64,000 nt of DNA from Protonemura montana (Eukaryota; Arthropoda; Insecta; Plecoptera; Nemouridae). The notes under the pieces were generated by a model. The model did no database searches. It saw nothing but the letters and a program-made list of their open reading frames with translations, and had not been told where the DNA came from. Where the stretch lies: assembly GCA_947568835.1 (NCBI GenBank), contig OX387610.1:16911050-16975049 (forward strand), read 5' to 3'. The position numbers were made by a program, and so were the translations under genes. Of this stretch, positions 38,292-49,809 are shown piece by piece; positions within the stretch are counted from its first letter, which is position 1, and every line of letters starts with the position of its first letter.

Positions 38292-39235
38292 GCTAGCTAG
38301 TCGCTCTAGACACTAAGCCTCGGTAAAAAGACACTCCAGACACTTTTCCCCGCTTGCCAGACTCTCCAGACAGTCTGCCTTAGAAGCAAGACGCTCCAGA
38401 CATTCTGCCTCACTTGCTAGACGCTCTAAACACTCTGTCTTAGAAGCAAGACGCTCCAGACACCCTGTCTCGCTTGCCAGACGCTCCAAACACTCTGTCT
38501 TAGAAGCAAGACGCTCCAGACACCCTGTTTGGCATGCCTGACGCTCCAGGCACTCTGCTTTGCTTGCCAGACGCTCCAGACACTCATCCATGCTAGCCAG
38601 ACGCTCCAGACACGCTGCCTCGCTATAAAGACGCTTCAGACACTCTGCCTCGCTAACAAGACGCTCTAGACACTCTGCTTTGCTAGCAAGACGTTTCAGA
38701 CACTCTTCCTCGCTAGCTAGACGCCCCAGACACTCTGCCTTGGTAGTAAGATGCTCCAGACTATCTGCCACGCTAGCTAGACGCTCCAGACACTCTGCAT
38801 TGGTAGTTAGATGCTCCAGACTATCTGCCACGCTAGCTAGACGCTCCAGACACTCTGCCTTGGTAGTTAGATGCTCCAGACTATCTGCCACGCTAGCTAG
38901 ACGCTCCAGACACTCTGCCTCGCTACCCAGACGCTCCAGAAACTCTGCCTCGCTAGATTGGCGTCAGACACTTTGCCTTGCTAGACAGACGCTCCATACA
39001 CTCTCGTTTTATTGCAAATCGCTTCAGACACTTTGCCTCGGTAATATCACGCTCAAGAAACTCTGCCTCGCTAGCAAGACGCTCCAGACACTCTGCCACG
39101 CTAGTCAGACGCTCCAGACACTCTGCCTCGCTAGCAAGACGCTCCAGAATTTCTGCTTAACTATCCAGACGCTCCAGACACTCTGCCATGCTAGCCAGAC
39201 GCTGCAGTCACTCTGCCTCACTAGCAAAAAGCTCC
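38292..39235 (+). repeat. Divergent monomer block D2
   Basis: It has the same entry (gctagtcgctctagacacta) and exit (cactagcaaaaagctcc) as D1, with the 2-base deletion near 38,957. It lacks the segment equivalent to 36,610-36,850. It has three, not two, copies of the ttggtag-tagatgctcc / actatctgccacg pair (38,751-38,890). It also has an extra ctcgcttgccagacgctcc pair near 38,470. Confidence 0.86.
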
Positions 39236-41020
39236 AGACACTCTGTCTTGCTACCCAGACGCTCCAGACTCTCTGTCTTGCTACCCAGGCGCTCCAGACA
39301 CTCTGCCTCGCTACCCAGACGCTCCAGACACTCTGTCTTGCTATCCAGACGCTCCAGACCCTCTGCTTTGCTAGCCAGGCGCTCCAGACACTCTGATTCG
39401 CTACCCAGACGCTCCAGACACTTTGCATCGCTACTTAGACACACCAGACACTCTGCTTCGCTAGCTAGACGCTCCAGACACTCTGCCTTGCTACCCAGAC
39501 CCTCCAGACACTCTGCCTTCCTAGCCGGGTGCTCCAGACACTCAGCCTCGCTACCCAGACGCTCCAGACTATCTGCCACGCTAGCCAGTGGCTCCAGACA
39601 CTCTGCCACGCTAGCCAGAGGATCCAGACACTCAGCCTCGCTATTCAGATGCTCCAGTTACTCTACCATGCTAGCTAGACGCTCCAGACACACTGCCTCG
39701 CTAGCCAGGCGCTCCAGACACTCTGCCTCGCTACCCAGGCGCTCCAGACACTCTGCCTTGCTACCCAGACGCTCCAGGCACTCTGCCTCGCCAGCAAGTC
39801 ACGTCAGACACTCTTTTTCGCTAGCTAGACGGTCCAGACACTCAGCCATGCTAGCCAGACGCTCCAGGTACTCTGCCTTGCTACCCAGACGCTCCAGACA
39901 CTCTGCTATTCTAGTCAGACGCTCCAGACACTCTGCCACGCTAGCCATACGCTCTAGACACTCTGCTATGCTAGCCACACGCTCCAGACTTTCCGCCACG
40001 CCAGCCAGACGCTCTAGACTTTCTGCCTCGCTAGCAAGACGCTCCTGACACTCTGCCTCGCTACCCAGACGCTCCAGACACTTTGCCTCGCTACCCAGAC
40101 GCTCCAGACACTCTGCCTCGCTAGCTAGACGCTCTAGACACTCTGCCATGATAACCAGATGCTCCAGACTATCCGCCACGCTAGCCATAGGCTCCAGACA
40201 CTCGGCCATGCTAGCAAGACGCTCCAGACACTCAGCCACGCTCGCCAGACGTTCCAGACACTCTGCCTCGCTATTCAGACGCTCCAGTTACTCTACCATG
40301 CTAGCTAGACGCTCCAGACACACTGCCTCGCTAGCCAGGCGCTCCAGACACTCTGGCTCGCTACCCAGACGCTCCAGACACTCTGCCTCGCTAGCCAGGC
40401 GCTCCAGACACTCTGCCTCGCTACCCAGACGCTCCAGGCACTCTGCCTCACCAGCAAGTTACTTTAGACACTCTGTTTCGCTAGCTAGACGGTCCAGACA
40501 CTCAGCCATGCTAGCCACACGCTCCAGGTACTCTGCCTTGCTACCCAGACGCTCCAGACACACTGCCTCGCTTGCTAGGCGCTCAAAACACTCTGCCACG
40601 CAAGCAAGACGCTCCAGACACTCTGCCACGCTAGCCAGACGCTCCAGACACTCTGCTACGCTAGCAAGACGCTCCAGACACTCTGCCTCGCTACCCAGAC
40701 GCTCAAGAGACTCTGCCTCGCTAGCCAGGCGCTTTAGACACTCTGCCTCGCTAGCTAGACGCTCCAGACACTCTACCATGCTAGCCAGACGCTATAGACT
40801 ATCCGCCACGCTAGCCATAGGCTCCAGACACTCTGCCACGCTAGCAAGACGCTCCAGACACTCAGCCACGCTCGCCAGACGCTCCAGACACTCTGCCTCG
40901 CTATTCAGACGCTCCAGTTACTCTACCATGCTAGCTAGACTCTCCAGACACTCTGCCTCGCTAGCCAGGCGTTTCAGACACTCTGCCTCGCTACCCAGAC
41001 GCTCCAGACTCTCTGTCTTG

Positions 41021-42142
41021 CAAGCTAGTCGCTCTAGACACTAAGCCTCGGTAAAAAGACACTCCAGACACTTTTCCCCGCTTGCCAGACTCTCCAGACA
41101 GTCTGCCTTAGAAGCAAGACGCTCCAGACATTCTGCCTCACTTGCTAGACGCTCTAAACACTCTGTCTTAGAAGCAAGACGCTCCAGACACCCTGTCTCG
41201 CTTGCCAGACGCTCCAAACACTCTGTCTTAGAAGCAAGACGCTCCAGACACCCTGTTTGGCATGCCTGACGCTCCAGATACTCTGCTTTGCTTGCCAGAC
41301 GCTCCAGACACTCTCCCACGCTAGCCAGAAGCTACAGACACTCTACTTTGCTAGGAAGACGCTTTAGACACTCTACCTCGGTAATAAAACGCTCCAGAAA
41401 CTCTGCCTCGCTTGCAAGACGCTCCAGACTATCTGCCTTCCTAGCCAGACTCTTCAGAAGCTCTGCCATGCTAGCAATTCGCTCCAGACACTTTGCCTCA
41501 CTAGCAAGAAGCTCCAGGCACTCTGCTTTGCTTGCCAGACGCTCCAGACACTCATCCATGCTAGCCAGACGCTCCAGACACGCTGCCTCGCTAAAAAGAC
41601 GCTTCAGACACTCTGCCTCGCTAACAAGACGCTCTAGACACTCTGCTTTGCTAGCAAGACGTTTCAGACACTCTTCCTCGCTAGCTAGACGCCCCAGACA
41701 CTCTGCCTTGGTAGTAAGATGCTTTAGACTATCTGCCACGCTAGCTAGACGCTCCAGACACTCTGCCTTGGTAGTTAGATGCTCCAGACTATCTGCCACG
41801 CTAGCAAGACGCTCCAGACACTCTGCCTCGCTATCCAGACGCTCCAGAAACTCTGCCTCGCTAGATTGGCGTCAGACACTTTGCCTTGCTAGACAGACGC
41901 TCCATACACTCTCGTTTTATTGCAAATCGCTTCAGACACTTTGCCTCGGTAATATCACGCTCAAGAAACTCTGCCTCGCTAGCAAGACGCTCCAGACACT
42001 CTGCCACGCTAGTCAGACGCTCCAGACACTCTGCCTCGCTAGCAAGACGCTCCAGAATTTCTGCTTAACTATCCAGAGTCTCCAGACACTCTGCCATGCT
42101 AGCCAGACGCTGCAGACACTCTGCCTCACTTGCAAAAAGCTC
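41021..42142 (+). repeat. Divergent monomer block D3
   Basis: It matches D1 at an offset of about 4,676 bp through the central part (37,210 equals 41,886) and includes the segment missing from D2. The 2-base deletion is near 41,863. The exit differs: ttgcaaaaagctcc is followed by the AT-rich monomer at 42,175-42,210. Confidence 0.86.
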
Positions 42143-42174
42143 CAGACACTCTGCATCGCTACCCAGGCGCTCCA

Positions 42175-42210
42175 GACGCTTTGCTTTAATATTTTAATGC
42201 TTTAAACACT
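42175..42210 (+). repeat. AT-rich aberrant monomer
   Basis: The most diverged monomer in this copy: gctttgctttaatattttaa followed by tgctttaaacactctg. It keeps the 30-bp spacing, but its core is almost all A and T where the family is C-rich. Its origin is not apparent. It could be an old mutated monomer or a small conversion from elsewhere. Confidence 0.85.
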
Positions 42211-42649
42211 CTGCTACGCTAGCTAGTGGCTCCAGACACTCTGCCACGCTAGCTTGACGCTCCAGGCACTCTGCCTCGCTACTTAGACGCTCCAGAAACT
42301 CTGCCACGCTAGCCAGGCACTCCAGACACTCTGGCTCGCTACCAGGACGCTCCAGACACTCTGCCTTCCTAGCCAGCCGCTCCAGACACTCTGCCATGCT
42401 AGCCAGAGATTTCAGACACTCTGCTACGCTAGCTAGACGCTCCAGACACTCTGCCACGCTAGCTAGAAGCTCCAGACACTCTGCCTTGCTATTTAGACCC
42501 TCCAGACACTCTGCCTCGCTAGCCAGGCGCTCCAGACACTCTGCCTCGCTACCCAGACGCTCCAGACTATCTGCCACGCTAGCCAGTGGCTCCAGAATAT
42601 TTGCCACGCTAGCCAGAGGCTCCAGACACTCTGCCACGCTAGCTAGACG

Positions 42650-43220
42650 CTCCAGACACGCTGCCTCGCTTAAAAGACGCTTCAGACACTCTGCCTCGCT
42701 AACAAGACGCTCTAGACACTCTGCTTTGCTAGCAAGACGTTTCAGACACTCTTCCTCGCTAGCTAGACGCCCCAGACACTCTGCCTTGGTAGTAAGATGC
42801 TCCAGACTATCTGCCACGCTAGCTAGACGCTCCAGACACTCTGCCTTGGTAGTTAGATGCTCCAGACTACCTGCCACGCAAGCTAGACGCTCCAGACACT
42901 CTGCCTCGCTTCCCAGACGCTCCAGAAACTCTGCCTCGCTAGATTGGCGTCAGACACTTTGCCTTGCTAGACAGACGCTCCATACACTCTCGTTTTATTG
43001 CAAATCGCTTCAGACACTTTGCCTCGGTAATATCACGCTCAAGAAACTCTGCCTCGCTAGCAAGACGCTCCAGACACTCTGCCACGCTAGTCAGACGCTC
43101 CAGACACTCTGCCTCGCTAGCAAGACGCTCCAGAATTTCTGCTTAACTATCCAGACGCTCCAGACACTCTGCCATGCTAGCCAGACGCTGCAGACACTCT
43201 GCCTCACTAGCAAAAAGCTC
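42650..43220 (+). repeat. Divergent monomer block D4 (right half only)
   Basis: It starts at cacgctgcctcgcttaaaag and so lacks the left half of D1. It contains the ttggtag monomers, the 2-base deletion near 42,943, the attgcaaatcgcttc monomer and the exit cactagcaaaaagctcc. It aligns with D3 at an offset of 1,078 bp. Confidence 0.86.
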
Positions 43221-44600
43221 CAGACACTCTCTCTTGCTATCCAGACGCTCCAGACCCTCTGCTTTGATAGCCAGGCGCTCCAGACACCCTGATTCGCTAC
43301 CCAGACGCTCGAGACACTCTGCTACGCTAGCTAGACGCTCCAGACACTCTGTCTTGCTACCCAGACGCTCCAGACTCTCTGTCTTGCTACCCAGGCGCTC
43401 CAGACACTCTGCCTCGCTACCCAGACGCTCCAGACACTCTGTCTTGCTATCCAGACGCTCCAGACCCTCTGCTTTGCTAGCCAGGCGCTCCAGACACTCT
43501 GATTCGCTACCCAGACGCTCCAGACACTTTGCCTCGCTACTTAGACACACCAGACACTCTGCTTCGCTAGCTAGACGCTCCAGACACTCTGCCTTGCTAC
43601 CCAGACCCTCCAGACACTCTGCCTTCCTAGCCGGGTGCTCCAGACACTCAGCCTCGCTACCCAGACGCTCCAGACTATCTGCCACGCTAGCCAGACGCTC
43701 CAGACTATCCGCCACGCTAGCCATAGGCTCCAGACACTCAGCCACGCTCGCCAGACGTTCCAGACACTCTGCCTCGCTATTCAGATGCTCCAGTTACTCT
43801 ACCATGCTAGCTAGACGCTCCAGACACACTGCCTCGCTAGCCAGGCGCTCCAGACACTCTGCCTCGCTACCCAGGCGCTCCAGACACTCTGCCTTGCTAC
43901 CCAGACGCTCCAGGCACTCTGCCTCGCCAGCAAGGCACTTCAGACACTCTTTTTCGCCAGCTAGACGGTCCAGACACTCAGCCATGCTAGCCAGACGCTC
44001 CAGGTACTCTGCCTTGCTACCCAGACGCTCCAGACACTCTGCTATTCTAGTCAGACGCTCCAGACTATCTGCCACGCTAGCCAGAGGCTCCAGACACTCT
44101 GCCACGCTAGCCATACGCTCTAGACACTCTGCTATGCTAGCCACACGCTCCAGACTTTCCGCCACGCTAGCCAGACGCTCCAGTTACTCTACCATGCTAG
44201 CTAGACGCTCCAGACACACTGCCTCGCTACCCAGGCGCTCCAGACACTCTGGCTCGCTACCCAGACGCTCCAGACACTCTGCCTCGCTAGCCAGGCGCTC
44301 CAGACACTCTGCCTCGCTACCCAGACGCTCCAATCACTTTGCCTCGCTACCCAGACGCTCCAGATACTCTGCCTCGCTACCCAGACGCTCAAGAGACTCT
44401 GCCTCGCTAGCCAGGCGCTTTAGACACTCTGCCTCGCTAGCTAGACGCTCCAGACACTCTACCATGCTAGCCAGACGCTATAGACTATCCGCCACGCTAG
44501 CCATAGGCTCCAGACACTCTGCCACGCTAGCAAGACGCTCCAGACACTCAGCTACGCTCGCCAGACGCTCCAGACACTCTGCCTCGCAATTCAGACGCTC

Positions 44601-46690
44601 CAGTTACTCTACCATGCTAGCTAGACTCTCCAGACACTCTGCCTCGCTAGCCAGGCGCTCCAGACACTCTGCCTCGCTACCCAGACGCTCCAGACTATCT
44701 GCCACGCTAGCCAGTGGCTCCAGATTATCTGCCACGCTAGCCAGAGGCTCCAGACACTCTGCCACGCTAGCAAGACGCTCCAGACACTCTGCCTCGCTAG
44801 CCAGGCGCTCCAGACACTCTGCCTTGCTACCCAAAATCTCCAGACACTCTGTCTCGCTAGCCAGCCGCTCCAGACACTCTGACATGCTAGCCAGAGATTT
44901 CAGACACTCTGCTACGCTAGCTAGACGCTCCAGACACTCTGCCACGCTAGCAAGACGCTCCAGACACTCTGCCTCGCTACCCAGACGCTCAAGAGACTCT
45001 GCCTCGCTAGCGAGGCGCTTTACACACTCTGCCTCGCTAGCCAGACGCTCCAGACACTCTACCATGCTAGCCAGACGCTATAGACTATCCGCCACGCTAG
45101 CCATAGGCTCCAGACACTCTGCCACGCTAGCAAGACGCTCCAGACACTCAGCCACGCTCGCCAGACGCTCCAGACACTCTGCCTCGCTATTCAGACGCTC
45201 CAGTTACTCTACCATGCTAGCTAGACGCTCCAGACACTCTGCCTCGCTAGCCAGGCGCTCCAGACACTCTGCATCGCTACCCAGACGCTCCAGACACTCT
45301 GCTACGCTAGCTAGACGCTCCAGACACTCTGTCTTGCTACCCAGACGCTCCAGACTCTCTGTCTTGCTACCCAGGCGCTCCAGACACTCTGCCTCGCTAC
45401 CCAGACGCTCCAGACACTCTGCTACGCTAGCTAGACGCTCCAGACACTCTGATTCGCTACCCAGACGCTCCAGACACTTTGCCTCGCTACTTAGACACAC
45501 CAGACACTCTGCTTCGCTAGCTAGACGCTCCAGACACTCTGCCTTGCTACCCAGACAATCCAGACTCTCTGCCATTCTAGTCAGACGCTCCAGACACTCT
45601 GCCTCGCTAGCCAGGCGCTCCAGACACTCTACCTAGCCACCCAGACGCTCCAGGCACTCTGCCTCGCCAGCAAGGCACTTCAGACACTCTGTTTTGCTAG
45701 CTAGACGGTCCAGACACTCAGCCATGCTAGCCAGACGCTCCAGGTACTCTGCCTTGCTACCCAGACGCTCCAGACACTCTGCCATTCTAGTCAGACGCTC
45801 CAGACTATCTGCCACGCTAGCCAGAGGCTCCAGACACTCTGCCACGCTAGCCATACGCTGCAGACACTCAGCTATGCTAGCCACACGCTCCAGACTTTCT
45901 GCCATGCTAGCCAGACGCTCGAGACACCCTGCCACGCTAGCCAGACGCTCAGACACTCTGATTCGCTACCCAGACGCTCCAGACAATTTGCCTCGCTACC
46001 CAGACACACCAGACACTCTGCCTCGCTAGCTAGACGCTCCAGACACTCTGCCTTGCTACCCAGACCCTCCAGACACTCTGCCTTGCTACCCAGACCCTCC
46101 AGACATTCTGCCTCGCTAGCCAGGTGCTCCAGACACTCTGCCTCGCTACCCAGACGCTCCAGACTATCTGCCACGCTAGCCAGTGGCTCCAGACTATCTG
46201 CCACGCTAGCCAGAGGCTGCAGACACTCTGCCACGCTAGCTAGACGCTCCAGACACTCTGCCATGCTAGCCAGACGCTCCAGACACTCTGATTCGCTACT
46301 TCGACGTTCCAGACACTTTGCCTTGCTACTGAGACGCTCCAGACACTCTGCCTCGCTAGCCAGGCGCTTCAGAAGCTCTGCCCCGCTAGTAAGGCTCTCC
46401 AGACACTCGGCCATGCCAGCCAGACTCTTCAGTTTATCTGCCACGCTAGCAAGAGGTTCCAGACACTCTGCCACGCTAGCTAGACGCTCCAGACACTCTG
46501 CTATTCTAGTCAGATGCTCCAGACTATCTGCCACGCTAGCCAGAGGCTCCAGACACTCTGCCACGCTAGCAAGACACTCCAGACACTCTGTCTTGCTAGC
46601 CAGGCGCTCCAGACACTCTGCCACGCTAGCTAGACGCTCCAGACACTCTGCCTTGCTACCCAGACGCTCCAGACACTCTGCTTCGCTAGC
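44601..46690 (+). repeat. Transition segment across the large duplication junction
   Basis: This spans the end of the irregular domain, the 45,081/45,082 junction and the right part of an N-type module. From 45,082 it repeats 25,171-26,779, including gctcagacac near 45,949. A cctcgcaattcagacgctcc variant sits near 44,584, just left of this segment. Confidence 0.8.
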
Positions 46691-47800
46691 TTGACACTCC
46701 AGTCACTCTGCCATTCTATTCAGACGCTCCAGACTATCTGCCACGCTTGCCAGACGCTCCAGAAACTCTGCCACGCTAGCCAGACGATCCAGACACTTTG
46801 CCTCGCTACCCAGACGCTCCAGACACTCTGCCTTGCTACCCAGACCCTCCAGACACTCTGCCTTGCTAGCCAGGTGCTCCAGACACTCTGCCTCGCTACC
46901 CAGACGCTCCAGACAATCTGCCACGCTAGCCAGTGGCTCCAGACTTTCTGACACGCTAGCTAGACGCTCCAAACACTCTGCCATTCTAGTCAGACGCTCC
47001 AGACTATCTGCCACGCTAGCCAGAGGCTCCAGACACTCTGCCACGCTAGCCATACGCTGCAGACACTCAGCTATGCTAGCCACACGCTCCAGACTTTCTG
47101 CCACGCTAGCCAGACGCTCGAGACACTCTGCCACGCTAGCCAGACGCTCCAGACACTCTGATTCGCTACCCAGACGCTCCAGACACTTTGCCTCGCTACC
47201 CAGACACACCAGACACTCTGCCTTGCTACCCAGACCCTCCAGACACTCTGCCTTGCTAGCCAGGTGCTCCAGACACTCTGCCTCGCTACCCAGACGCTCC
47301 AGACTATCTGCCACGCTAGCCAGAGGCTGCAGACACTCTGCCACGCTAGCTAGACGCTCCAGACACTCTGCCATGCTAGCCAGACGCTCCAGACACTCTG
47401 ATTCGCTACTTCGACGTTCCAGACACTTTGCCTTGCTACTGAGACGCTCCAGACACTCTGCCTCGCTAGCCAGGCGCTTCAGAAGCTCTGCCCCGCTAGT
47501 AAGGCTCTCCAGACACTCGGCCATGCCAGCCAGACTCTTCAGTTTATCTGCCACGCTAGCAAGAGGTTCCAGACACTCTGCCACGCTAGCTAGACGCTCC
47601 AGACACTCTGCTATTCTAGTCAGATGCTCCAGACTATCTGCCACGCTAGCCAGAGGCTCCAGACACTCTGCCACGCTAGCAAGACACTCCAGACACTCTG
47701 TCTTGCTAGCAAGGCGCTCCAGACACTCTGCCACGCTAGCTAGACGCTCCAGACACTCTGCCTTGCTACCCAGACGCTCCAGACACTCTGCTTCGCTAGC
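46691..47800 (+). repeat. Higher-order module 20, L-type short, 1,110 bp
   Basis: 37 monomers, the copy-2 partner of module 16 (26,780). It carries its own variants at 46,915 (gacaatctg) and 46,972 (gctccaaacac). At 47,580 it has the usual g, where module 16 has t. Confidence 0.9.
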
Positions 47801-49809
47801 TTGACACTCCAGTCACTCTGCCATTCTATTCAGACGCTCCAGACTATCTGCCACGCTTGCCAGACGCTCCAGAAACTCTGCCACGCTAGCCAGACGATCC
47901 AGACACTTTGCCTCGCTACCCAGACGCTCCAGACACTCTGCCTCAATAGCCAGTCGCTTCAGACACTCTGCCTCGCTAGCTAGACGCTTCATACACTCTA
48001 CCATGCTAGTCAGACGCTCTAGACTTTCTGCCTCGCTAGAAAGACGCTCCTGACACACTGCCTCGCTACCCAGACGCTCCAGACACTATGCCTCGCTACC
48101 CAGACGCTCCAGAGACTCTGCCTCGCTAGCCAGACGCTCAAGACACTCTGCCTCGCTAGCTAGACGCTCTAGACACTCTGCCATGCTAACCAGACGCTCC
48201 AGACTATCCGCCACGCTAGCCATAGGCTCCAGACACTCTGCCACGCTAGCAAGACGCTCCAGACACTCAGCCACGCTCGCCAGACGCTCCAGACACTCTG
48301 CCTCGCTATTCAGACGCTCCAGTTACTCTACCATGCTAGCTAGACGCTCCAGACACTCTGCCTCGCTAGCCAGGCGCTCCAGACACTCTGCATCGCTACC
48401 CAGACGCTCCAGACACTCTGCTACGCTAGCTAGACGCTCCAGACACTCTGTCTTGCTACCCAGACGCTCCAGACTCTCTGTCTTGCTACCCAGGCGCTCC
48501 AGACACTCTGCCTCGCTACCCAGACGCTCCAGACACTCTGCTACGCTAGCTAGACGCTCCAGACACTCTGATTCGCTACCCAGACGCTCCAGACACTTTG
48601 CCTCGCTACTTAGACACACCAGACACTCTGCTTCGCTAGCTAGACGCTCCAGACACTCTGCCTTGCTACCCAGACAATCCAGACTCTCTGCCATTCTAGT
48701 CAGACGCTCCAGACACTCTGCCTCGCTAGCCAGGCGCTCCAGACACTCTACCTCGCCACCCAGACGCTCCAGGCACTCTGCCTCGCCAGCAAGGCACTTC
48801 AGACACTCTGTTTTGCTAGCTAGACGGTCCAGACACTCAGCCATGCTAGCCAGACGCTCCAGGTACTCTGCCTTGCTACCCAGACGCTCCAGACACTCTG
48901 CCATTCTAGTCAGACGCTCCAGACTATCTGCCACGCTAGCCAGAGGCTCCAGACACTCTGCCACGCTAGCCATACGCTGCAGACACTCAGCTATGCTAGC
49001 CACACGCTCCAGACTTTCTGCCACGCTAGCCAGACGCTCGAGACACCCTGCCACGCTAGCCAGACGCTCAGACACTCTGATTCGCTACCCAGACGCTCCA
49101 GACAATTTGCCTCGCTACCCAGACACACCAGACACTCTGCCTCGCTAGCTAGACGCTCCAGACACTCTGCCTTGCTACCCAGACCCTCCAGACACTCTGC
49201 CATGCTACCCAGACCCTCCAGACATTCTGCCTCGCTAGCCAGGTGCTCCAGACACTCTGCCTCGCTACCCAGACGCTCCAGACTATCTGCCACGCTAGCC
49301 AGTGGCTCCAGACTATCTGCCACGCTAGCCAGAGGCTGCAGACACTCTGCCACGCTAGCTAGACGCTCCAGACACTCTGCCATGCTAGCCAGACGCTCCA
49401 GACACTCTGATTCGCTACTTCGACGTTCCAGACACGTTGCCTTGCTACTGAGACGCTCCAGACACTCTGCCTCGCTAGCCAGGCGCTTCAGAAGCTCTGC
49501 CCCGCTAGTTAGGCTCTCCAGACACTCTGCCATGCCAGCCAGACGCTTCAGTTTATCTGCCACGCTAGCCAGAGGTTCCAGACACTCTGCCACGCTAGCT
49601 AGACGCTCCAGACACTCTGCTATTCTAGTCAGATGCTCCAGACTATCTGCCACGCTAGCCAGAGGCTCCAGACACTCTGCCACGCTAGCAAGACACTCCA
49701 GACACTCTGTCTTGCTAGCCAGGCGCTCCAGACACTCTGCCACGCTAGCTAGACGCTCCAGACACTCTGCCTTGCTACCCAGACGCTCCAGACACTCTGC
49801 TTCGCTAGC
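47801..49809 (+). repeat. Higher-order module 21, N-type long, 2,009 bp
   Basis: 67 monomers minus one base (gctcagacac near 49,068), the partner of module 17. It has a private variant at 49,436 (cacgttgcc for cactttgcc). Confidence 0.9.

Larger units (their letters stand above)
25171..45081 (+). repeat. 19,911-bp duplicated block, copy 1
   Basis: Everything from about 25,171 recurs at +19,911 bp for as far as the window allows (to 44,089, which matches 64,000). Left of 25,171 the two places carry different variants: gctccagac at 25,167 against gctatagac at 45,078. Since 25,171 + 19,911 = 45,082, the copies abut head to tail. The length is 664 monomers minus 9 bases. That deficit is fully explained by the indels seen inside: two gctcagac deletions, four 2-base D-block deletions and one 1-base insertion. 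Confidence 0.92.
32479..45081 (+). repeat. Irregular satellite domain without fixed module length
   Basis: After the marker at 32,479 no further marker occurs until 46,691, a span of 14,212 bp (474 monomers minus 8 bases). Monomers are more varied than to the left. Short module fragments recur at uneven distances; for example, the ctattcagacgctcc monomer starts at 33,344, 33,765, 34,395, 34,875 and 36,315. Four D blocks lie inside. The net -8 is explained by the four D-block 2-base deletions, a +1 near 33,553 and a -1 near 45,949. The feature ends where the second large copy begins. Confidence 0.85.

Noticed and set aside
43174-45636. 820-codon open frame on the + strand with decapeptide repeats of LARRSRHSA type
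   Set aside because: It is the stop-free monomer frame read over 82 repeats. It begins and ends where variant monomers or phase shifts introduce stops. There is no non-repeat domain, and equivalent frames are open on the other strand over much of the same DNA.
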